Part shown: positions 10,583 through 17,769 of the stretch, piece after piece
Position numbering within the stretch: the stretch's first letter is position 1
Layout of the letters: each line of letters opens with the position of its first letter
Origin: an uncultured Clostridia bacterium
GTDB lineage: Bacteria; Bacillota; Clostridia; Christensenellales; Borkfalkiaceae
Direction of reading: 5' to 3'
NCBI GenBank assembly: GCA_944354035.1
Contig: CALVPS010000003.1
Location: 27,058-91,057, forward strand
Length of the DNA stretch: 64,000 nt
The notes under the pieces: generated by a model
Told to the model about the DNA's origin: nothing
Database searches by the model: none
The model's input: only the letters and a program-made list of their open reading frames with translations
Program-made: the position numbers and the translations under genes

Positions 10583-11599
10583 ATGATCATTACCAAAACG
10601 CCCTTTCGCATGAGTTTTTTCGGCGGCGGAACGGATGTCCCGCAGTTCTTTCGGGAACACGGCGGCGCCGTGATCTCGACCACGTTCGATAAGTATTGTT
10701 ACGTAAACGTGCGCCACCTGCCGCCCTTTTTTGAGTACACCACGGAGGCGAGTTACGCCAAGATCGAGCGGGTGACGGATGTAAACGAGCTGGAGCACCC
10801 GCTCATCCGCAACGCAATGAAGATGCTGGACATGCACGAGCTGCGCATCACGTACGAGGCGGATCTGCCCGCGCGTACGGGGCTGGGGACGAGCAGTTCG
10901 TTTGCGGTGGGGCTTTTGAACGCCTTTTATTGTCTGAAGGGGCGGTATGTCGATAAAAAACGCCTTGCCATCGACGCGATCCGCCTGGAGCGCGAGCTGT
11001 GCGGCGAGGCGGGCGGCTGGCAAGATCAGATCGCCGCGTCGTTCGGCGGTTTCAATAAGATCGCCTTCCACGGCGACGACTTCGAAGTGGACCGCATCAT
11101 CGTTTCGCCCGCGCGCAAACGGGCGCTCAACGAGCGGCTGCTGCTGTTTTTTACGGGATTTACGCGCTTTTCGTCCGAGATCCAAAAGGATACCGGTGCC
11201 GCCATCAAAGATAAGACGGCGCAGCTGCGCGAAATGCTTGCGCTGGTGGACGAAGCGGAGCGCGTATTGACCGACGGCGGGTGCGATCTCGATGACTTCG
11301 GGCGCCTTTTGGACGAGACGTGGAAGTTAAAGCGCCAGACGGGGAGCAAGATCTCTACGGGCTCCATCGACGAACTGTATCAAAGGGCCGTGGCGGCCGG
11401 CGCGCTGGGCGGGAAACTGCTGGGCGCGGGCGGCGGCGGGTTTTTGCTGTTTTACGTGCAGCCCGAACGGCGGCAGCAGGTCATGGACGCCATGCACGAT
11501 CTTTTGTACGTCCCCTTTGAATTTGAAAACAGCGGTACGCGCGTCATCTACTATTCGGCTGAGTTTTACGATCCCGCGCACCGCAGGGAGCGCTCGTGA
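10583..11599 (+). CDS. hddA: GHMP kinase, D-glycero-D-manno-heptose 7-phosphate kinase type
   Basis: HddA phosphorylates D-glycero-D-manno-heptose 7-phosphate at C1. The 338-residue product begins MIITKTPFRMSFFGGGTD, the typical opening of the HddA/GHMP sugar kinases. It carries the ATP-binding GHMP loop ARTGLGTSSSFAVGLLNAF (about residues 95-113) and the C-terminal KLLGAGGGGFLLFY motif. GGGAAGGT precedes the ATG. Its direct neighbours are hddC-gmhB and gmhA, which completes the heptose-nucleotide pathway and supports this substrate over other GHMP substrates such as fucose or mevalonate. Confidence 0.85.
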   Translation: MIITKTPFRMSFFGGGTDVPQFFREHGGAVISTTFDKYCYVNVRHLPPFFEYTTEASYAKIERVTDVNELEHPLIRNAMKMLDMHELRITYEADLPARTGLGTSSSFAVGLLNAFYCLKGRYVDKKRLAIDAIRLERELCGEAGGWQDQIAASFGGFNKIAFHGDDFEVDRIIVSPARKRALNERLLLFFTGFTRFSSEIQKDTGAAIKDKTAQLREMLALVDEAERVLTDGGCDLDDFGRLLDETWKLKRQTGSKISTGSIDELYQRAVAAGALGGKLLGAGGGGFLLFYVQPERRQQVMDAMHDLLYVPFEFENSGTRVIYYSAEFYDPAHRRERS

Positions 11600-12858
11600 A
11601 GGCCGTTATCATGGCGGGCGGGAAGGGCACGCGCATCGCCTCCGTCGCCAGCGATATCCCCAAGCCCATGATCCCCGTTGCGGGCAAGCCCGTGCTGGAA
11701 CACGAGATCGGCTGTCTGAAGGCGCAGGGGTACACCGATCTCATCATTACGGTATCTCACCTGGGGCACGTCATAACCGATCACTTCGGCGACGGCAGCC
11801 GGTGGGGCGTGCACATCGAATATTTCACCGAGGAGACTCCGCTGGGTAACGCGGGCGCCCTGCTGCACCTGAAAGAGAAGCTTACGGAGGACTTTTTACT
11901 TTTGAACGCCGACGCCGTGTTCGATGTCGACTTCGACCGCTTTGTGGAGGCGCACCGCAAAAACGGCGGGCTTGCGACGCTGTTTACCCATCCCAACGAC
12001 CATCCGTACGACAGCGGGCTGATCGTCGCCGACGCGCAGGGGCGCGTTACGCGGTGGCTCGCAAAGGAGGACGATCGCACGGGGTATTACCGCAACCGCG
12101 TGAACGCGGGGCTGCACGTGCTTTCGCCCAAGGTGCTGGAACGGACGTTCGATACGCCAAAGGTCGACCTGGACCGTCAGATCTTAAAGCCGCTTGCGGG
12201 GACGGGGGAGCTGTACGTGTACGACAGCCCGGAATATGTAAAGGATATGGGCACGCCCGCGCGCTACGCGGCTGTCTGCCGCGACTTTGAAAGCGGAAAG
12301 GTGGAGGCGCGCAATTTAAAAAACAAGCAGAAGGCGATCTTTCTCGATCGGGACGGTACCATCAACGAGTATGTCGGCTTTTTGCGGAATATCGACGAGT
12401 TCCGCCTGCTGGACGGCGTGAGCGAGGCGATCCGCGCGATCAATCAAAGCGGGTATTTGGCCATTGTGGTGACCAATCAGCCCGTTGTTGCGCGGGGCGA
12501 AGTGACCGTGCCGCAGCTTAACGAGATCCACAACAAGATGGAGACGCTGCTGGGCGCGTCCGGCGCGTACGTAGACGCCGTATATTATTGTCCGCACCAC
12601 CCGCACAAGGGGTATGCGGGGGAGGTTCCGGCGCTGAAGATCGACTGCGACTGCCGCAAGCCCAAGACGGGCTTGCTGCTGCGGGCGGCGGAGGCATTCA
12701 ACATCGATCTTTCACAGAGCTGGATGGTCGGCGACGGCGAAAACGATCTGCTGTGCGGCAAGAACGGCGGCTGCAAAACGGCAATGATCGGCGCGGACGA
12801 CCGTGCGGACGTCTGCGGCGCGGATCTGAGGGAGTGTATTCAAAAGATCTTGGAGTAA
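11596..12858 (+). CDS. Bifunctional heptose-1-phosphate nucleotidyltransferase / heptose 1,7-bisphosphate phosphatase
   Basis: The 420-residue protein is a fusion. Residues 1 to about 235 form a sugar-phosphate nucleotidyltransferase (VIMAGGKGTR signature at 4-13, LLNADAVFDVDFD metal site near 97-109, VKDMGTPARY near the end) of the HddC type. Residues about 243-420 form a HAD phosphatase of the GmhB/HisB-N type (FLDRDGTIN, then zinc-site-like CPHHPH and CDCRKPK, then MVGDGENDL). In the known GDP-heptose pathway, GmhB removes the C7 phosphate and HddC transfers GMP, so the fusion joins consecutive steps. The ATGA-type overlap with hddA couples translation. The nucleotide (GDP or ADP) is inferred from the hddA neighbour. 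Confidence 0.85.
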   Translation: MKAVIMAGGKGTRIASVASDIPKPMIPVAGKPVLEHEIGCLKAQGYTDLIITVSHLGHVITDHFGDGSRWGVHIEYFTEETPLGNAGALLHLKEKLTEDFLLLNADAVFDVDFDRFVEAHRKNGGLATLFTHPNDHPYDSGLIVADAQGRVTRWLAKEDDRTGYYRNRVNAGLHVLSPKVLERTFDTPKVDLDRQILKPLAGTGELYVYDSPEYVKDMGTPARYAAVCRDFESGKVEARNLKNKQKAIFLDRDGTINEYVGFLRNIDEFRLLDGVSEAIRAINQSGYLAIVVTNQPVVARGEVTVPQLNEIHNKMETLLGASGAYVDAVYYCPHHPHKGYAGEVPALKIDCDCRKPKTGLLLRAAEAFNIDLSQSWMVGDGENDLLCGKNGGCKTAMIGADDRADVCGADLRECIQKILE

Positions 12859-12864
12859 CAACGT

Positions 12865-13515
12865 ATGGAAGAACGGATCGAAAGACAGATAGATGCGTTG
12901 GTCGGGCGGTATCCCGCTCTGGGCGGCTGCCGCGGGGAGATCGTGGACGCCTATGCGGAGCTGGAGCGTTGTTTTGCGGCGGGGAACAAACTGCTCGTCG
13001 CCGGAAACGGCGGCAGCTGCGCCGATGCCGAGCATATCGTGGGCGAACTGATGAAGGGTTTTTTGCTTCCGCGCAAATGCCCGGCGGCGTTTGTCGGGCG
13101 GTTGATCTCGATCGACCCCGTCCGCGGCAAGGAGCTGGCCGAAAAATTGCAGGGCGGGCTTCCGGCGATCGCGCTTCACGCGCATCCCGGGCTGAACACC
13201 GCCTATCTCAACGACGTGGAAAACGGCGGGCTGCTGATGTATGCGCAGCAGGTAAACGGGTATGGACGGCCCGGCGACGTGTTTTTGGGGATCTCGACTT
13301 CGGGGAACTCCAAAAACGTAATGTACGCCGCCGTCGCTGCAAAGGCAAAGGGCATGAAGGTGTTGGGGCTTACGGGGGCCGCGGGCGGAAGCCTCGCCAA
13401 GATCGCGGATGTCGCCGTTAAGGTTCCCGAGACGGAGACGTACAAGATCCAGGAACTGCATCTTCCCGTGTATCACGCGCTCTGCCTCATGCTGGAAGAA
13501 AGATTTTTTGGGTAA
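12865..13515 (+). CDS. gmhA: Sedoheptulose-7-phosphate isomerase
   Basis: GmhA converts sedoheptulose 7-phosphate to D-glycero-D-manno-heptose 7-phosphate, the first step of the pathway. The 216-residue protein has a SIS domain with the phosphate-binding segments LLVAGNGGSCADAEHIVGEL (about 44-63) and GISTSGNSKNV (about 147-157). An HLP...H pair near the C-terminus fits the GmhA active site. Length is close to the usual 190-200. It follows the fusion gene by six bases and is followed by a glycosyltransferase gene. Confidence 0.88.
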   Translation: MEERIERQIDALVGRYPALGGCRGEIVDAYAELERCFAAGNKLLVAGNGGSCADAEHIVGELMKGFLLPRKCPAAFVGRLISIDPVRGKELAEKLQGGLPAIALHAHPGLNTAYLNDVENGGLLMYAQQVNGYGRPGDVFLGISTSGNSKNVMYAAVAAKAKGMKVLGLTGAAGGSLAKIADVAVKVPETETYKIQELHLPVYHALCLMLEERFFG

Positions 13516-13521
13516 AAGAGG

Positions 13522-14652
13522 ATGAAAATTTTACAGATCTGCAGTTATTATGCGCCGAGCGTCGGCGGAATCGAACAGACGGCGCACGATATCGCCCAGG
13601 CGCTGCAGGGGCGGTATGAACAGAAGGTCTTTTGTTTTAATCATGAAAAAGGAAGCCGCGTTGATTGTGTGGACGGCGTGGAGGTGATACGCGTTGCCTG
13701 TTTTGCCAAAGTGGCGTCGCAATCGCTGTCTTTTTCTTATGGGCACACACTAAAGAAGGTGTTCGCCGAATTTCGTCCCGATGTAGTTATTTTTCATTAT
13801 CCCAATCCCTTTGCAGCATACCATCTTAAAAAACAGTTAAAAAGTTATCCTAGCTGCAAGCTGATCGTGTGGTGGCATTTAGATATTACTCGGCAAAAAA
13901 TTTTAGGAAAATTATTTACGGGGCAATCTAAATGGCTGCTGCGGCGCGCCGCGCGTGCGGTGGCGACGAGCCCAAATTATATTGAAGGCAGCCCGTTATT
14001 ACAGTCGGTGCGGGAGAAGTGTACGGTTATCGCCAGCTGCGTGAATGGCGGCAGACTTGTGCCGTCCGCCGTTGCGCGAGAGGAGGCCGAAGCGTTACGC
14101 CGGGTCTACGCAGGAAAGACGATATGCTTTGCCGTTGGGCGGCATGTGCCGTATAAAGGCATGGAGTACCTGATACGTGCCGGGAAATTGCTGGATGATA
14201 CCTATGCCGTTTGGATAGGCGGGCAAGGCCCGTTGACGAAGTCGTTAAAAGCGCTTGCTGCCGACGATCCTAAGGTGGAATTTCTTGGCAAACTTTCCGA
14301 CGACGCACTGCAAAGCCGTCTGCTGGCATGTGATATTTTTTGTTTTCCGTCGATCACGCGCAACGAAGCGTTCGGGCTTGCCCTAGCGGAGGCGATGTAT
14401 TTTTCCAAGCCTGCAGTTACGTTTATGATCCCGCATTCGGGCGTAAATTATGTTTCACTAAACGACGTAACGGGCATAGAGGCGGAAAACCGCAACATTG
14501 CAGCGTATGCCGAGGCCATAAAAAAACTTGCGGCAGACGAAACGCTCCGCAAACAGTACGGAGAAGCGGGAAGGCGTCGCGTGCTTGAAAATTTTACGTT
14601 CGATTGGTTTCAAGCCAAGCTTATTCAACTTTTGCAGGAGATGATTTCATGA
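13522..14652 (+). CDS. Glycosyltransferase, GT4-like
   Basis: The 376-residue protein has the two-domain GT-B shape: an N-terminal glycogen synthase-like start (ILQICSYYAPSVGGIEQTAHDIA) and a C-terminal nucleotide-sugar domain. That domain has the loop FAVGRHVPYKGMEYLIRA and the acidic motif near 285-295 (ITRNEAFGLALAEAM), an EX7E variant. It should act on the cytoplasmic face of the membrane. AAGAGG precedes the ATG. From here on the A+T content rises. Its stop overlaps the ATG of the broken gmd. Confidence 0.85.
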   Translation: MKILQICSYYAPSVGGIEQTAHDIAQALQGRYEQKVFCFNHEKGSRVDCVDGVEVIRVACFAKVASQSLSFSYGHTLKKVFAEFRPDVVIFHYPNPFAAYHLKKQLKSYPSCKLIVWWHLDITRQKILGKLFTGQSKWLLRRAARAVATSPNYIEGSPLLQSVREKCTVIASCVNGGRLVPSAVAREEAEALRRVYAGKTICFAVGRHVPYKGMEYLIRAGKLLDDTYAVWIGGQGPLTKSLKALAADDPKVEFLGKLSDDALQSRLLACDIFCFPSITRNEAFGLALAEAMYFSKPAVTFMIPHSGVNYVSLNDVTGIEAENRNIAAYAEAIKKLAADETLRKQYGEAGRRRVLENFTFDWFQAKLIQLLQEMIS

Positions 14653-14935
14653 AAAAGGCATTGATTACGGGTATTACCAGATAAGACGGAAGCTTTTTGG
14701 CGGAACTGTTGCCAGAAAAGGGACATGAGGCGCATGGGATTGTCCGGCGGGCGTCTGTTCCAACGAAGCAGAAGATCGATCATTTGCTTAAAAGGCCCGA
14801 TGCGGATCCATGACGGAGTACGATCTTTCCCTCGTCAGAAAAAATTACTGCTTACGGACAGCGGATATGGAATATCTGAAATAAGGATCGATCAAACGAT
14901 TTTCGGTACATTACAGCACTACAGAGGAGATATCG
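14649..14935 (+). pseudogene. gmd: Remnant of GDP-mannose 4,6-dehydratase (gmd)
   Basis: The reading from ATG 14649 is [10 protein letters not shown], then R and a TAA stop at 14682, then in the same frame [18 protein letters not shown] and [17 protein letters not shown]. Intact Gmd reads [30 protein letters not shown], so the Gly-Gln of the nucleotide-binding glycine motif has become Arg-stop. Homology fades by about 14800 and an in-frame TGA follows at 14811; the remaining 900 or so bases of a normal gmd are gone. It lies exactly where an operonic gmd would be expected, before manC. The cluster has therefore lost the route from GDP-mannose to 6-deoxyhexoses. Confidence 0.88.
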
Positions 14936-16003
14936 ATGATTAAATCATACGGTGTGATCATGGCCGGGGGCGGTGGAACGCGGTTTTGGCCGCTGTCCCG
15001 AAGCGAAAGGCCGAAGCAGCTTTTAAATTTAAGCGGGCAAGATGTCATGGTAAACGAGACGATTGCGCGCCTTGCCCGCGTAACGGATCGGCAGAATATT
15101 TTTATCGTTACGAACTGTATGCAAGCGGTAAAAATGGCAAATGTCACGGCCGGAAAAATTCCGACGGAAAATATTTTAAAAGAGCCGGCAGCCCGTAATA
15201 CTGCCGCGTGTATAGGATATGCCGCCATAAAGCTGTTAAAAACATACGGCGACGGGGTAATGATCGTCACGCCGTCCGATGCGTATATCCGGGATGAAGC
15301 GGAATATGCCCGCATTTTGCAACTTGCCGTTGAGGTGGCCAACGAGCGCGATTCGCTTGTGACCGTTGGGATCCGGCCGACTTTTCCGGCTACGGGGTAT
15401 GGGTATATCCGGGTCGGAGAGGGGGACGACGCCGTAAAAAAGGCAGAGGCGTTTGTAGAAAAACCGAATCTGCAAACCGCGCGGCAATATCTTGCGGGCG
15501 GCAATTATGTTTGGAACAGCGGGGTGTTTGTCTGGAGGGCTTCGGTCATTCTCAAAAAATTCCGCACGTTCATGCCAGATGTTTATAATGAACTCGAAGC
15601 CCTTGCCGCAGCATTCGGCACAGCGGAGGAAGAGGCGGTTTTAAACGAGATATATCCGCGGATCCGTGCTGTTTCGGTGGATTATGGCATTATGGAACGC
15701 GCCGATAATATTTTGGTAATCTCGGGCGAGTTTGGTTGGAGCGATGTGGGTAGCTGGGATATGATGGGCGTTTTGCATGCCCGTGATCAAAGCGGAAATA
15801 TCGTACTTGGCGATGCGCTTGTTTGCGACAGCGAAAATACGACGGTTTACGCAAGCAGTCGGCTGGTGGCCGTTGTGGGGGCAAACGATCTTGTGGTTGT
15901 GGAAACGCCTGATGCGGTGTTGGTGTGTCCGCAATCAAAAGCGCAGGACGTGAAAAAGATCGTGGATACCTTAAAAGAACAAAAGAGAACGGAGTTGCTG
16001 TAA
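14936..16003 (+). CDS. manC: Mannose-1-phosphate guanylyltransferase
   Basis: This enzyme makes GDP-mannose from GTP and mannose 1-phosphate. The 355-residue product has the signature GVIMAGGGGTRFWPLSR-SERPKQLL at its N-terminus, the base-binding segment KEPAARNTAACIGYAA, VTPSDAYI (metal region), AFVEKPN and the WNSGVFVW motif. A downstream GWSDVGSW closes the active site. AGAGGAGA precedes the ATG. It lacks the C-terminal cupin isomerase of the longer bifunctional ManC proteins; that activity is in the separate fusion protein downstream. Confidence 0.93.
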   Translation: MIKSYGVIMAGGGGTRFWPLSRSERPKQLLNLSGQDVMVNETIARLARVTDRQNIFIVTNCMQAVKMANVTAGKIPTENILKEPAARNTAACIGYAAIKLLKTYGDGVMIVTPSDAYIRDEAEYARILQLAVEVANERDSLVTVGIRPTFPATGYGYIRVGEGDDAVKKAEAFVEKPNLQTARQYLAGGNYVWNSGVFVWRASVILKKFRTFMPDVYNELEALAAAFGTAEEEAVLNEIYPRIRAVSVDYGIMERADNILVISGEFGWSDVGSWDMMGVLHARDQSGNIVLGDALVCDSENTTVYASSRLVAVVGANDLVVVETPDAVLVCPQSKAQDVKKIVDTLKEQKRTELL

Positions 16004-17766
16004 TGGATGCGCACAGAGAATATCAGCGCTGGCTTACAAGCCCCATTTTTGACGAAAAAACAAAAGAAGAGCTTCGTACGCTTGCGGATGAACGCGAGAT
16101 AGAGGATCGGTTTTATACCGAGCTTACGTTTGGGACGGGGGGATTGCGCGGCCTGATTGGTGCGGGGACCAACCGCATGAACATTTATACCGTCGGGAAA
16201 GCGACGCAGGGCCTTGCAGAGTATATCAATACGCAGGTGAAAAACGGCCGCGTTGCAATCGCTTACGACAGCCGCAATATGTCTTATGAATTTGCTTTGC
16301 GCACTGCTTGCATTCTGGCGGCAAATGGGATCCGGGCGTATCTTTTCGAAAGTCTTCGCCCCACGCCGGAACTCTCTTTTGCGGTACGTTTTTTTCATGC
16401 AACAGCGGGGATCGTGATTACGGCAAGTCATAATCCGCCGCAATATAACGGCTATAAGGTATATTGGAGCGACGGGGGGCAAATCGTGCCGCCCTATGAT
16501 TCCGAAATTATTTCTTGCGTAAATTCCGTCGCGGACTATGACGCCGTGCGCATCGTGTCTGCGCAGAACGCTTTGTCGTCGGGCATGCTGCGAATCGTCG
16601 GGCAGGAGGTTGACCGCGCATATATAAACGCTTTAAAAGCGCTTATTCTGGAACAAGAGGCGCTTAAAAAGTTTGCAAAAGACATAAAAATTGTCTATAC
16701 TCCGCTTAATGGTACAGGGCGCGTTCCGGTGACGCGCATTTTAAGCGAAACAGGATTTGAAAAGGTTTGGACGGTCCCGGAGCAAGCGATGCCGGACGGA
16801 AACTTTCCCACGTTAAAATATCCCAATCCGGAAGATCCAGCGGCATTTTTGCATGCGCTGCGATTGGCGAAGGCGGTAGATGCCGATATCGTACTTGCCA
16901 CAGATCCCGATGCGGATCGTCTTGGTATATACGTTAAAAGCGCCGATGCCGGGGACTATGTTCCGCTCAGCGGAAACATGAGCGGGCTGTTGCTTGCGGA
17001 GTATGAGCTTTCCCGCCGCGAGGCAAAAGGGATATTGCCTGAGAAACGCAAGGACGGCGCGCTTGTAACCACGATCGTTTCGTCAAATATGGCGCGGCCT
17101 ATTGCAGAAAAATACGGTCTCACTCTGATCGAGGTCCTTACGGGATTTAAATATATCGGCGAACAAATCAAATTGTTTGAGGCGGCAAAAGAAAAAAACG
17201 GCGGAAGGCCCGATGCGCAAAAAAACGCATATGAATTTGAGTTCGGCTTTGAAGAAAGTTACGGCTGTCTGATCGGAACTTACGCGCGCGATAAAGATGC
17301 GGTCGCCGCAGCAATGGCAATCTGTGAGGCGGCGGCGTATTACAAGTCCTTGGGGAAGACGCTGTGGGACGTAATGTCGGACATGTATAAACGGTACGGG
17401 TGTTACCGCGAGGGGCTTTCGTCCGTTACTGTCCCCGGTGCGGATGGAGTAAAAAAAGCAGAGACGATCATGACCCATCTGCGCGCGCAGGTACCCGCGG
17501 CCATCGGTGAATATAGAGTTCTTGCCGTGCGCGATTATCGGGCGGGCGTTTGCCGGAGGAAGGACGGGGCCGGCACGACGCCGCTGAACTTACCGCGCAG
17601 TAATGTTTTGTATTTCGAGTTGGAAAATGACGGCTGGTGCTGCGTTCGGCCCTCTGGGACGGAGCCCAAGATCAAATTGTATTACGGTGTAAAGGATGGT
17701 ACAATCCAGACCGCTGATAAAAAGCTGAATGCGGTAAAAGAAAGCCTGATGCGGTTGATAAGGTAG
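16003..17766 (+). CDS. Phosphoglucomutase/phosphomannomutase (alpha-D-phosphohexomutase)
   Basis: The 587-residue product belongs to the long phosphosugar mutases of Firmicutes. The phosphoserine loop is GIVITASHNPPQYNGYK (about 137-153). The metal-binding loop is DPDADRLGI, the sugar-binding loop is GFEESYG (about 415-421) and the phosphate-binding loop is RPSGTEPKIKLYYG at the end. It should interconvert hexose 6- and 1-phosphates, supplying mannose 1-phosphate to ManC and glucose 1-phosphate for UDP-glucose. ATG 16003 overlaps the manC stop (TAATG). Substrate preference between glucose and mannose cannot be read. Confidence 0.92.
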   Translation: MDAHREYQRWLTSPIFDEKTKEELRTLADEREIEDRFYTELTFGTGGLRGLIGAGTNRMNIYTVGKATQGLAEYINTQVKNGRVAIAYDSRNMSYEFALRTACILAANGIRAYLFESLRPTPELSFAVRFFHATAGIVITASHNPPQYNGYKVYWSDGGQIVPPYDSEIISCVNSVADYDAVRIVSAQNALSSGMLRIVGQEVDRAYINALKALILEQEALKKFAKDIKIVYTPLNGTGRVPVTRILSETGFEKVWTVPEQAMPDGNFPTLKYPNPEDPAAFLHALRLAKAVDADIVLATDPDADRLGIYVKSADAGDYVPLSGNMSGLLLAEYELSRREAKGILPEKRKDGALVTTIVSSNMARPIAEKYGLTLIEVLTGFKYIGEQIKLFEAAKEKNGGRPDAQKNAYEFEFGFEESYGCLIGTYARDKDAVAAAMAICEAAAYYKSLGKTLWDVMSDMYKRYGCYREGLSSVTVPGADGVKKAETIMTHLRAQVPAAIGEYRVLAVRDYRAGVCRRKDGAGTTPLNLPRSNVLYFELENDGWCCVRPSGTEPKIKLYYGVKDGTIQTADKKLNAVKESLMRLIR

Positions 17767-17769
17767 CCT

